A stretch of DNA of 64,000 bases from Mycobacterium sp. SMC-4. Lineage in GTDB: Bacteria > Actinomycetota > Actinomycetes > Mycobacteriales > Mycobacteriaceae. Under the pieces are notes generated by a model, which was not told where the DNA came from, did no database searches, and saw only the letters and a list, made by a program, of their open reading frames with translations. The stretch spans positions 4,712,001-4,776,000 of the forward strand of contig NZ_CP079869.1 in assembly GCF_025263265.1 (NCBI RefSeq). The letters are read 5' to 3'. Each line of letters begins with the position of its first letter. The first letter of the stretch is position 1. This document shows positions 27,188 through 35,351 of this stretch, one piece after another. The position numbers were made by a program, and so were the translations under genes.

Positions 27188-27250
27188 CGTGCTGATGGAC
27201 GCCGCGTAGGTCACCCATTGTTCGTCGTTGGAACTCGCAAGCTGCCGGCG

Positions 27251-27979
27251 TCAGAGGAGTGATACGGCGCACGCGATGCTCAGATCGTCGCTCGTTGCAG
27301 GTCTCACCACTTCACGAAGACTCCGGGCGAGACTGCGTTGAAAGCGCTCAGCCTTCACTTCGGTTGCCCACCCAAGTATCTCGCCGCATGCAGGGGCCGC
27401 GGAGTTCGTTCGCTTGTCGTAGAGCACGGCTTGCGGCCCGTCGCTCATTAGCAAGACGCCTTCGCCGATCGCCAACCGACATTGTTTAAATACCGCGTGA
27501 TCCCTCCAGTCCGAGGCAGTGACTGAGTAGGTGAGATTCGCGTATTCGCCACGGTTGGGCGGGCTAATCACCGATGTCGTGGTTCGGCCGCCTGCCACGA
27601 TGACGCCGTCGCCGATATGGACGGTCGACACATCGACACCCCCATCCGAAGACCGTGCCAGGCGCGCGATGAGCAGCGTGGTGGCGAACATGTTCGGCTC
27701 GACTCCCCGACGCTCGGCCACCTGACATATTTGTTCGCGCACTAATGATGCGAGTTCCGCGAGGTCCGTCACGTCGGCACGCCCCAGCGCCGTATCGACT
27801 GCAAGGCGAGCGCCTTCGCCGCCGAATTTAGCCGCGCCGACCCCGTCGGCCAGCGCGAGCAGTGAACTTCTTTTGCGGACGTTGCGATGCCCGGCCCAGT
27901 CCTGACAACCGACTCCCTTGACTAGGTGGCTCCGGCCGGCTGCGACGGCATGCCCGCTCCTGAATCGAAACCGCTTCAC
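27251..27979 (-). CDS. PP2C-family Ser/Thr protein phosphatase
   Basis: This is 242 residues from a GTG that overlaps the vWA stop. PP2C motifs run in order: the GCQDWAG start of motif 1, ADGVGAAKFGGEGA (motif 2, metal-binding Asp and Gly), HIGDGVIV (motif with GD), LLMSDG (metal Asp) and a final SDDLSIA (Asp-Asp). It is compact, without a membrane segment. It is the third gene of a tightly overlapped leftward operon with a vWA protein and a protein kinase. It should reverse the phosphorylation made by the kinase encoded at 28713. The gene converges on the APH gene with a 63-bp gap. Confidence 0.9.
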   Translation of the reverse strand: MKRFRFRSGHAVAAGRSHLVKGVGCQDWAGHRNVRKRSSLLALADGVGAAKFGGEGARLAVDTALGRADVTDLAELASLVREQICQVAERRGVEPNMFATTLLIARLARSSDGGVDVSTVHIGDGVIVAGGRTTTSVISPPNRGEYANLTYSVTASDWRDHAVFKQCRLAIGEGVLLMSDGPQAVLYDKRTNSAAPACGEILGWATEVKAERFQRSLARSLREVVRPATSDDLSIACAVSLL

Positions 27980-28716
27980 CAGGGCTCGTCCGGGCCTGCG
28001 GGATCGGCCCACGACTGAGTGGACGGCATCTGCGGAGCCTCACCTGGCGTCGTTTGCGAAACCTGGTGGATGCTCCGGCTCAGCCACTCGAAGAAGTCGC
28101 GAAATGCGAACTGCCGCAAGCGTAGTGGCGGCCGTTCCGAGGTCGCGAAGGTTCGCAGGGTCGAGAAGTCTGCTCCGTCTCCAATGCCCACGCAGAAGGT
28201 AGTCAATCGTCGCGCGTCGAGGAGTTGGGACGTTCGGTGAGCAGCGGCGACGTGAGCATCATCGTTCGGATAACCATCGGTCATCAAGACCAGCCACGGT
28301 TGGTAGTAGTCGATGCCGGCCTCTCTGTACTCTGCTTTGCGCTGTTCCAGCATATCCAGCGCGAGGTTCACGGCGTTGCCGATGCTCGTTCCCTGCTCCA
28401 TCAGTTCGAGAGTCGGGGCCTCGGCATCGATTATCGACGAGAAGTCGACCACTGTTTCGGCCCTCGCGTCGAACCGCACGATGCCGACTTCGGCGCTGTA
28501 CGCGGCGATCTCATCGTGCTGAACGGCGTCAAAGAACTCCCGTACGCCCTCGTTGAGTTCCTCGATGGGGCTAGGATTCAGCTGTTGAACAGTCGCCCCC
28601 CACTCGCGACGGCCCGACATGGACGGACTGCAGTCGAGAACCAGACAGACAGCCAACCGCGCGGTCGGATTGATGAACAACTGCTGCTTGCGCAGCACCT
28701 GATCAGTGGCCATCAT
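27976..28716 (-). CDS. TerY-like von Willebrand A domain protein
   Basis: This is a 246-residue protein. A complete MIDAS is visible: DCSPSMSG (DxSxS), a Thr in the EQGTSIGNAV loop and MTDGYPND supplying the Asp. The whole chain is the vWA fold except about 40 C-terminal residues rich in Pro and Gln. The protein matches TerY, the vWA member of tellurite-resistance-type loci. Its start overlaps the kinase stop and its stop overlaps the phosphatase start, so the three products are made together. A metal-dependent adaptor joining kinase, phosphatase and client is the usual proposal. Confidence 0.9.
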   Translation of the reverse strand: MMATDQVLRKQQLFINPTARLAVCLVLDCSPSMSGRREWGATVQQLNPSPIEELNEGVREFFDAVQHDEIAAYSAEVGIVRFDARAETVVDFSSIIDAEAPTLELMEQGTSIGNAVNLALDMLEQRKAEYREAGIDYYQPWLVLMTDGYPNDDAHVAAAHRTSQLLDARRLTTFCVGIGDGADFSTLRTFATSERPPLRLRQFAFRDFFEWLSRSIHQVSQTTPGEAPQMPSTQSWADPAGPDEPW

Positions 28717-30785
28717 TGCCTTTCGTCACCAGCGTTGGCTTTTCGACTGTTCCGACATGCCTTGCAGCGCTTGGGTGCAACGTAGCCCTTTCTGTCGTGG
28801 AAAGCCTGTTCCCGGTACGAGTAGACGGTGAGGTCGCCACAGTCGATGCATTCGAATGGCGTGCCCGCGGTATCGGCGCAGCTATCGCACAGCGTCCGAC
28901 CGGCGAACGTGAAGCGTTCGACTTCGCTCGACAACGCCCGAAACTCGTTGCCGCATATGCCGCACTGCAAATTCCTTCGGGCCCGGCACTTCGCGCAACG
29001 CTTGGGCGGGCGGAGGTCCTTTCGGTTGTACGACGCCTGATCGGCGAAGCTGAACAGAAATGTCTCCCCGCAATCGCATGTGATCATGCTCCCTTGCGCG
29101 CGGGCGTGCGTGGGGCAGAGCGCCCGTTGATCTTCACCGAATATCCACAAGTCGGGTGTCGATTCGTCGGCACTGAAGAAGCTGCCGCAGTGGGTGCAGG
29201 ACACTTGGACGAGGCGGCCGGTCGTGGGTTGCAGGCCGTACCGGTCGGCCACCTCTTCTGATATGCCCTTAAAGTGCATTGGGAAGATCTCGTCGGTGAC
29301 GTGTCCGCGCTCGAGCATGCCGGCGTATTTCTTCAGCACAGCCGCCCATTCCGCCGCGGTCAGTCGCTGCTTGTCGGCGAAGACACGATGAAACGCCTCT
29401 TTCACCTTATAGGGCAGGTTGCTCCACATGGTGCGCCACGGGCCGGCGGGCTGATTGGTCCCGCCCCGGTGCCCGAACGGGTAGGGAAACTGGCCCGCCT
29501 TGATGTTCGCGGCCGGATCTCCACCACCCTGCTGGCTATACGGCGGTTTGCCAGGCATCAAGATCATGAAAATCATGCTGGCGAGTGCGAATGCGTCGTG
29601 AGACTCGGTCCGCAAGACCCCCGCCAACTGCTTCCCCTGCAATTCGGGCGGCGTGAATGTGACCATGCCGACCGGACAGGTATATCCCTCGATCTGGAAG
29701 CTGTCGGTGTCCACGATGGTCAAGCGCGCATCGTCGGTAACCAAGATGTTCTGTGGATTCAGATCGCCGACGATCACGCCAAGGGCATGAAGGTATCGCA
29801 CAGCCTCCGCTAACTGGATCGCGAGAGACACAAGGTCCTTGCGGGTCCACTCGCCGTGGCGATCTGTGAGCAGCTTCGGAAGAAACACCTCTGTCGCCAG
29901 CTTTCGGCCTTCGGCATGCGGAAGAAAGACCCCCTGGACCTCGTTGTCCGCTCCAGTCGCTAAACTGACAGGCCACGTCACGGCGGGCAACGACGACGTA
30001 GCGGCGAGCATTCGCTCGATTTTCTCTATGCGGTGAACGGTGCGCGCGTTCGGGTGGAAGACTTTTGCGACGATGCCCGCGAAGTCGGTCTGGAAAATGA
30101 CTCCTTCCCCGCCGCGAGCTATTTCGTCGATCAGGGTGACCATGCCGAACTTCGACTGCAGCTGTCTGCCTATTCCCGCGACGCTCGCGTCGCCGATCAT
30201 CTCGTCGGGGTGGGTGACCGGTGAGCTGACCGACCGAAACGTCCGTTTCTTAGGCACCGCCTTCGCGGGGACGTCAGTCGCGCTCTTCAGATGACTGAGC
30301 CCTCCGGAATCGTTGGCGCAGAGCACGAATATGCGATGCCGGCTCTGCACCGACCGCGACGTCCCGATCGCGCGTGCGTCGCGCGCGAGCGCACGGTCCT
30401 GGGTTAACAAGATCATATTGTGTCGCACCCAGAATTCCTGGATCTTCGACAGGATAACGGCGTCGGCGTGCCTAGCGTCTCGGTGCGACCCTCGGCGTAC
30501 TGCATAGTTGGCTTGACGCAGATCGTAGAGCAGCTTGAGACCCATTTCCGCGGCGTCGCGCTTCATCTCGTTGTTTTTGTCGTTGTAGTTCTTCTCCAGC
30601 TCGCGTACCACGCTGTCTGGCACGATGAGGCGCTCTACGGAATACAGCAACCGGCCGTCGGTGCCGTACAGCGCGTCACGAGCGCGCGGATGCATCAGGA
30701 AGCTGGTATCCACGAACACGAGTGCATTGCTGACGACGTCGGTCCAGTCTTTTCGCGCCGTCGACGGTACCGCAGTCATTTCCAC
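28713..30785 (-). CDS. PIN domain - protein kinase - zinc-ribbon fusion
   Basis: This is a 690-residue protein. Residues about 20-150 form a PIN-like nuclease domain (FVDTSF, DAVILSKI and TQDRALARDA supply the acidic residues). Residues about 215-480 are a divergent Ser/Thr kinase: Gly-loop GGEG, Lys242 in VAKVF, catalytic loop VGDLNPQN (Asp341, Asn346, no HRD His) and DTD in place of DFG (359-361). Residues 530-680 carry paired Cys motifs (C530/C533, C570/C572, C597/C600, C608/C611, C646/C649, C674/C677) of zinc ribbons. The kinase with zinc ribbons is the third member of the TerY / PP2C / kinase triad. The PIN fusion suggests an RNA target. Confidence 0.9.
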   Translation of the reverse strand: MEMTAVPSTARKDWTDVVSNALVFVDTSFLMHPRARDALYGTDGRLLYSVERLIVPDSVVRELEKNYNDKNNEMKRDAAEMGLKLLYDLRQANYAVRRGSHRDARHADAVILSKIQEFWVRHNMILLTQDRALARDARAIGTSRSVQSRHRIFVLCANDSGGLSHLKSATDVPAKAVPKKRTFRSVSSPVTHPDEMIGDASVAGIGRQLQSKFGMVTLIDEIARGGEGVIFQTDFAGIVAKVFHPNARTVHRIEKIERMLAATSSLPAVTWPVSLATGADNEVQGVFLPHAEGRKLATEVFLPKLLTDRHGEWTRKDLVSLAIQLAEAVRYLHALGVIVGDLNPQNILVTDDARLTIVDTDSFQIEGYTCPVGMVTFTPPELQGKQLAGVLRTESHDAFALASMIFMILMPGKPPYSQQGGGDPAANIKAGQFPYPFGHRGGTNQPAGPWRTMWSNLPYKVKEAFHRVFADKQRLTAAEWAAVLKKYAGMLERGHVTDEIFPMHFKGISEEVADRYGLQPTTGRLVQVSCTHCGSFFSADESTPDLWIFGEDQRALCPTHARAQGSMITCDCGETFLFSFADQASYNRKDLRPPKRCAKCRARRNLQCGICGNEFRALSSEVERFTFAGRTLCDSCADTAGTPFECIDCGDLTVYSYREQAFHDRKGYVAPKRCKACRNSRKANAGDERQ

Positions 30786-31279
30786 CCCCCTACCAGCGTT
30801 CGCCCCACGCTAGCGGTTGGGTTCGTAGTTTTGCTAGTTTCCCGGACTAAGAATCCAAATATCCTTCGAGGGCGCGGCATCGTAGCATTGACTGCGGACG
30901 GCCGGACCCGCCGCAGTGACATGACCGCGGTGCGGGTCCAATCACGCGACCGCGACGTCAGCCAGCCCGTGATGCCCGCGTCGAGCGCCAAGTTGCTCTG
31001 TGCCGTCATGTTTTTGAATATCGAAATTTCGGATTAAGACGCGCGGCTTTCGCGACTGCTGACGCGACGCAAGGCGAGTAGTACACCTGCTTTGGGCGCA
31101 AGGGCCTGCGGAACCGGCTGAGCGCCACTTTCAGGTATCTCGTTCGCCGTATTGGTAACGGCCTGGCCTAATACTTTGCTTGTTGAGACCGTTCATGTCG
31201 ACCCCAAAAATTTGCAAGGTCGGACCCCGTCGTTTGCGTCGACCGGTGCCATGCAAGTCTGACGACAGAGATCTGTTAA
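30786..31279. other. Gene-free right end of the island
   Basis: About 490 bp lie between the start of the kinase operon and the first sense codon of the oxidoreductase frame. It must hold the kinase promoter (leftward). It contains AT-rich stretches (for example AAATATCC near 30857 and AAAAATTTGCAAG near 31205) unlike the flanking chromosome. No convincing gene, tRNA fragment or repeat was found. The island junction probably lies near 31270-31283. Confidence 0.45.
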
Positions 31280-32374
31280 ATAGTTGCTTTCGCCGTCGGC
31301 GGCGGGCCGGCGGGAGTCAGCGCGGCCGAGACCTTCCGCAGTAGGCATCGCCACATCGCCGTGCGCATTCTGTCCGACGATCCGGCGCTGCCCTATGCCA
31401 AACCGCCGTTGAGCAAGCAGTACCTGTGCGGACAGCCCACTGACCTGGACCTGCACAGTGCCGGGTGGTTCGCTCGCAACGACATCGACCTCACCCTCGG
31501 GGTGCGGGTGGAACACATCGACGTCGCGGCTGCGCAGGTGATCACCACCGGCGGCGTGCGCTACCCGTACTGGCATCTGGTGCTGGCATCGGGCTCGACC
31601 GCGGTGCCGCTGGCCGCACCGGGTGGCCGGTCCGCGCTGCCCCTGCGGTCCTTGGCCGATGCGGTGGCGCTGAAGATGGCCGCCCGGCATGCCCACGCGG
31701 CGGTCGTCGTCGGCGCCGGGCTGATCGGCTGCGAGGCCGCCTCAGGTCTGGCCGCCCTCGGCGTGGACACCACCGTGGTTGCCCCGGAGGTGGTGCCGCT
31801 GTACCGCCGATTCGGCATCGACGTCGGCGAACGGGTCGCCAAGATGCTCTCCGATGTCGGCGTGCGTTTTGTCGGGTCGGCCCGGGTGGCCGGCGTCACT
31901 GACTGCGCGGTGACGCTGGAGGGCGGAGAGGTATTCGCCGGCGACCTCGTCGTCGCCGCCACCGGGGCCCGGCCCGACACCCGGCTGGCCGCCGAGGCCG
32001 GACTGGCCATCCGCGACGGCCGCGTCGTCGTCGACGAACACATGCGCACGTCGGCCCCCAACGTCTACGCCGCCGGTGACATCACGCTGGCCCACAACGT
32101 GACCGCCGGGCGACGGGTCATCGCCGAACACTGGCGTGACGCCGCGCTGCAGGGCCGCATTGCCGGCCTGACGGCGGCGGGTTATCCGTCGAGTTGGGAC
32201 ACGATGCCCGGATTCTCCTGCAGTGTAGGGAAATTCACGCTGACCTACCGAGGTTGGGGAGGCCGCCACGATACCTGTCTGGTGACCGAACGGGGCAACG
32301 GTTTCACCGCGACCTACTCCGCACAGGGCAGGCTGCTCGGAACACTGGAGGCTACAGCCAATCTCGCTTCTTGA
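31280..32374 (+). CDS. FAD/NAD(P)-dependent oxidoreductase, 5' end damaged
   Basis: The frame is open from 31280 and encodes an N-terminal Rossmann motif AFAVGGGPAGVSAAETF, the PYAKPPLSKQYL segment of ferredoxin-reductase-type flavoproteins, a second NAD motif VVGAGLIGCEAASGL and the FAD motif NVYAAGDI. No ATG, GTG or TTG precedes the first Rossmann motif: a TAA at 31277-31279 is followed by ATA. The first good start is the GTG at 31361, which would omit the FAD-binding glycines. The gene therefore looks decapitated by a few codons at the island junction. If translated from 31361 it would be 337 residues and probably inactive. It converges on corA with a 23-bp overlap. Confidence 0.72.
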   Translation: MVAFAVGGGPAGVSAAETFRSRHRHIAVRILSDDPALPYAKPPLSKQYLCGQPTDLDLHSAGWFARNDIDLTLGVRVEHIDVAAAQVITTGGVRYPYWHLVLASGSTAVPLAAPGGRSALPLRSLADAVALKMAARHAHAAVVVGAGLIGCEAASGLAALGVDTTVVAPEVVPLYRRFGIDVGERVAKMLSDVGVRFVGSARVAGVTDCAVTLEGGEVFAGDLVVAATGARPDTRLAAEAGLAIRDGRVVVDEHMRTSAPNVYAAGDITLAHNVTAGRRVIAEHWRDAALQGRIAGLTAAGYPSSWDTMPGFSCSVGKFTLTYRGWGGRHDTCLVTERGNGFTATYSAQGRLLGTLEATANLAS

Positions 32375-33347
32375 ACGCGGTGAACAGCACGATCACGATC
32401 ACGACGATCAGCGAGGTGCTGACCGCGAACCCGCCGACGGTGTTGATACCCGGATAGCTGATGTTCTGTCCGTAGAAGCCGGTGATGGCCGTCGGCACCG
32501 CGATGATCGCGGCCCAGCCGGTGAGCTTCTTCATCACGATGTTCAGCCGGGCGTCCTGCAGGCTCAAGTTGGTCTCGAACACCGTGGTGACCATGTCGCG
32601 CAACGACTCCGTCCACTCCGAGACCCGTAAGACATGGTCGTAGAGATCGGCGTACGCGGGGTCCAGCTCCAGCGCAGAGGCGGCATCCATCCTTCGGTGC
32701 TGGATCACGGTGATCACCTCCCGCATCGGCAACACCGCCCGGCGCAGCCGCACCAGGTCCTTGCGAAGCTGAAAGGTCTTGCGTTGCAACCCTTGACGCG
32801 GCAGGCTCTCGGCGAACAGGTCGTCCTCGAGGCTTTCGATGGCGTCGTCGAGCGCTTGCACCGCGTCGAAGTGCTGATCCACCACGACGTCGAGCAGGCC
32901 GTGCACGAGCGCGCCGATCCCGTATTCCTGTCCACCCAGCGCGTCGAATCGCCGCGACACCTCGTCGATGTCGAAGCCCGAACCCAACTGGACCGTGATC
33001 AGTCCGCGCGGTAGCACGAACACCGAGATGCGGTGCATGTCCAGCACAGTCTCGGCCGCGTCGGCCACCGGCGGCCGACCCCTGACGGTGACCCCATATA
33101 CCGTGAAGAAGGTGTGGGTCCGATACACCACGGCCTTGGTGCGTTCGGAGTCGGCCAGTGTGTCCTCGACCGCCCATTCGTTGAGGCCGATCTCATGGGC
33201 GAGATTGGTGAGCGTCTCGTGGTCGGGGGCGTCGATGTCACACCAGACCAGCGTGTTCTCCGCGGCCAGATAATCCGACAGCGCGAAGAAGTCGAAGTCG
33301 TCGCAGGGCCTGCCGTCGACCCAGGTCCGGCCGCGAATGTGGGTCAC
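32352..33347 (-). CDS. CorA-family divalent cation transporter
   Basis: This 331-residue protein has a GTG start overlapping the crotonase stop. The long N-terminal cytoplasmic alpha/beta domain and helical stalk (residues about 1-265) are followed by two membrane helices at the end. Between these sits YGQN where CorA usually has GMN, as in an actinobacterial subgroup. The C-terminal KKRDWL is the usual basic tail. It should carry Mg or a similar ion. Coupling to an enoyl-CoA hydratase gene has no obvious metabolic reason. Confidence 0.88.
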   Translation of the reverse strand: MTHIRGRTWVDGRPCDDFDFFALSDYLAAENTLVWCDIDAPDHETLTNLAHEIGLNEWAVEDTLADSERTKAVVYRTHTFFTVYGVTVRGRPPVADAAETVLDMHRISVFVLPRGLITVQLGSGFDIDEVSRRFDALGGQEYGIGALVHGLLDVVVDQHFDAVQALDDAIESLEDDLFAESLPRQGLQRKTFQLRKDLVRLRRAVLPMREVITVIQHRRMDAASALELDPAYADLYDHVLRVSEWTESLRDMVTTVFETNLSLQDARLNIVMKKLTGWAAIIAVPTAITGFYGQNISYPGINTVGGFAVSTSLIVVIVIVLFTAFKKRDWL

Positions 33348-34060
33348 GGCGCGGTGGTGGCACCCAGCGCGAATTCCTCTGCCAATCCGTCGATTCCGGC
33401 GCGGATCGCCTCCAACGCGCTGTGCCGGGCCTTGAGCTTGGTCGCCAGGTGTGCGCCGGCCTGCAGTGTGGTCGCGGCTTCCTGGGCCACCTGCTGGGCC
33501 CGGGCCAGTACCTCGTCGGTGTCGACGATCTCGTCGAGCCACCCGGCGTTGATCGCGGCGTCGCCGACGAAGGTCGCGGCCAGTCCGGCCGCCCGCTCGA
33601 ACGCCGGCGGGGTGAGCCGCATCCGCATGATCTCCAACGCCGAATTCGGGATGACCATGCCGATCGCAACCTCGATGGCCTGGCAGCGTGTTTTCGGACC
33701 CCCTACCCGATGGTCGGCGGACAACAGCAGAAACGAGCCCATCGCGATCGCCGGACCGGTTGCGGCGATCACCACCGGCACCGGAAACGTCAGCGTTCGC
33801 ACCGCCAACTCGAAACCTCCGGCCAGCATCCCGAGCGCGGCTTGGGCATCGCCGGACTGGAAGACCGACAGATCGAAACCACCGCTGAAGACCCGCGAGT
33901 TCCCGGCCAGTACCACAGCTTTGGCTTTCTCGGCCGCCGCCCGGTCCAATGCCTCGTTGACCGCGGTCTGCATCGTCGGGCCGAGCACGTTGACCTTGCC
34001 GTCGTCGAGCGTGATGGTGGCCACCGAGTCGGCGAGTTCGTAGGCGACGTTGCTGCTCAT
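33344..34060 (-). CDS. Crotonase / enoyl-CoA hydratase family protein
   Basis: This is 238 residues from the ATG at 34060. The oxyanion-hole segments are recognisable: NSRVFSGGFDLSVF and the loop around AIAMGSFLLLSADHRVG. The second catalytic Glu region of true hydratases is not clear, so it may be a hydratase, isomerase or thioesterase-like member. At 238 residues it is slightly shorter than most. It overlaps corA by 4 bp. Substrate unknown. Confidence 0.85.
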   Translation of the reverse strand: MSSNVAYELADSVATITLDDGKVNVLGPTMQTAVNEALDRAAAEKAKAVVLAGNSRVFSGGFDLSVFQSGDAQAALGMLAGGFELAVRTLTFPVPVVIAATGPAIAMGSFLLLSADHRVGGPKTRCQAIEVAIGMVIPNSALEIMRMRLTPPAFERAAGLAATFVGDAAINAGWLDEIVDTDEVLARAQQVAQEAATTLQAGAHLATKLKARHSALEAIRAGIDGLAEEFALGATTAP

Positions 34061-34119
34061 GCTTCTCCTCACCACGCAGGGTCGCAACGAACCTAACAGG
34101 CCGCCGGCCGACCGCCCGC

Positions 34120-34641
34120 TCAACCCGTCGTGGCCAGCACCGCCGGCGAGGACTGCCCGACAGCGCACAGCCGCTCACCGCGCGCCGCCCAGTCCAGGTC
34201 GGCCCAATGCACGCGGCCCGGGAGTCGGCGCCAGTACCCGGGATGGGCCCGCAGATAGCTGTGCACGCTGGCGTGCACGGTGGCGTCAGCGGGCACCTTG
34301 GGCGAGGGCACCGGATGTGCGGCTCCGGCCAGCGCGTCGAGCACACTGGGGGCCGGTGCCCGGTGCCGGGCCGACGCCGCAAGCAGCACACCGGCTTTCA
34401 TCGCCCCATCGAGCACCCAGTCCAGCGTGATCGCCGACAGCGGCGCACCTGCCCCGGCCGCGCCGGTGACGTCGCGATGGCCACCGCGGAACCACACCTC
34501 CTCGACGCCGGCGCCGGTGGCTACGGCCGGGACGAGCCGCTGACGACGCCGCCCGTAGCCACCGTCGATGGCCACCGCGTGTCGGGCTGCCACGACGTTG
34601 ACGAGCACCTCCGAGTCGTCGGCACGCGGCACGCGGCACAC
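34120..34641 (-). pseudogene. C-terminal remnant of a DUF2235 hydrolase-like protein
   Basis: This 173-codon frame includes the pattern ARHAVAIDGG, then VEEVWFRGGHRDVTG, then LSAITLDWVLDGAMKAG. That is the C-terminal half of DUF2235 proteins (usually xVWFxGxHxDVGGGY then LxDIxLxWM). The first half, with the GxSRGA nucleophile elbow expected in that family, is absent: 24 bp upstream of the frame lies tRNA-Thr. It is most simply a truncated relic, though a short active gene from a GTG start at 34641 cannot be excluded. Confidence 0.6.
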
Positions 34642-34664
34642 CGCGCACCGCGACGGTGTTATGG

Positions 34665-34737
34665 AGCCGCGTGAGAGAATCGAACTCTCGACATTCGCCT
34701 TACAAGGGCGACGCTCTACCGACTGAGCTAACGCGGC
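34665..34737 (-). tRNA. tRNA-Thr (anticodon TGT)
   Basis: The minus strand folds as a standard 73-nt cloverleaf: acceptor arms GCCGCGT and ACGCGGC pair perfectly, the D arm contains TAGCTCAGTCGGTAGAGC, and the T arm contains GAGAGTTCGATTCTCTC. The anticodon stem GCCCT/AGGGC encloses loop TTGTAA with anticodon TGT, reading ACA codons. CCA is not encoded. Confidence 0.96.
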
Positions 34738-34816
34738 CGGGACGGCCTATCAAGCCAGTCAATTCTACGACGCTCGTTTCGAGCGCGGCGGCAGGGCACG
34801 AGTAGCGTCGGTGCAC

Positions 34817-35173
34817 ATGGCTGACGCTGGACTGTGGGTGGCATGGGGAGTTCCGACGCCGGGGCGCGAACGCAAGGCACTCGCCCTACTCATCGAGACC
34901 GAGGACTACCTGTCCGGGCTGACCGACCAGGGCCGCATCGAGCGATTCGATCGGGTGGTGCTCAAGCCGCAAAGTATCGAGATCGGCGGGTTCATTCTCA
35001 TCCAGGGGTCGAAGCAACAGATCGACGATCTTCGCCGAGATGAGTCTTTCGGGCTGTGGCTCAGTCGTGTGCAGTTGGTCGCCGACCAGGTAGGCATCGT
35101 CGACGCCTGGCTCGGCGACGGCGTTGCCGAGGCTGTCAGCTTGTACGAGAAGGCGCTGCAGACGCTCGAGTAA
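34817..35173 (+). CDS. Conserved hypothetical protein
   Basis: This is 118 residues from the ATG at 34817. It begins MADAGLWVAWGVPTPGRERK, and alternating strands and helices (FDRVVLKPQSIEIGGFILIQG, then LRRDESFGLWLSRVQL) suggest a small ferredoxin-like alpha/beta fold. No signal peptide or cofactor motif is present. It lies alone between tRNA-Thr and the DUF4185 gene. I do not recognise a function. Confidence 0.75.
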   Translation: MADAGLWVAWGVPTPGRERKALALLIETEDYLSGLTDQGRIERFDRVVLKPQSIEIGGFILIQGSKQQIDDLRRDESFGLWLSRVQLVADQVGIVDAWLGDGVAEAVSLYEKALQTLE

Positions 35174-35351
35174 GCGCCCGCGGGCGTTTGCTGGCGGCCG
35201 CTCACCGTCGACTGAGTGCCAGTAAAGGCCATGATCACGGTAACGAAACGAATTTTGTGACGATTTAACCTTTTGCTCAGACTTGCGCGCCGGTGCGATT
35301 GAATGGTCACCGAGTCGGGAAACGCGTCGAGGCTTGAATCAAAGGGGTTTC

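Larger units (their letters stand above)
15113..31279. other. Accessory island between two conserved mycobacterial blocks
   Basis: The left edge is sharp: the conserved decapeptide-repeat gene stops at 15111 and an HNH gene follows. On the right, conserved sequence resumes inside the first codons of a FAD oxidoreductase whose start codon is missing (31280). Between these points codon use is visibly freer (many CTA, ATA, TTA, AAA and ATT codons) than in the flanks. The content is a dense set of ATPases, kinase and phosphatase, chaperone-like and radical-SAM genes. No integrase, transposase or flanking repeat was seen, so the mode of entry is unknown. Edges are inferred from gene content. Confidence 0.65.

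Noticed and set aside
32352..34391. 679-codon frame covering both corA and the crotonase region
   Set aside because: Only its last 331 codons are CorA; the rest runs antiphase through a good crotonase gene, and GTG 33347 is the coupled start.
34665..34737. tRNA-Thr as the integration site of the island
   Set aside because: It is 3.4 kb beyond the inferred right edge, no integrase was found, and no copy of the tRNA 3' end was seen at the left edge.
35175..35186. Palindrome CGCCCGCGGGCG as a terminator
   Set aside because: No loop or strong U-tract; a 4-bp stem is too weak to call.
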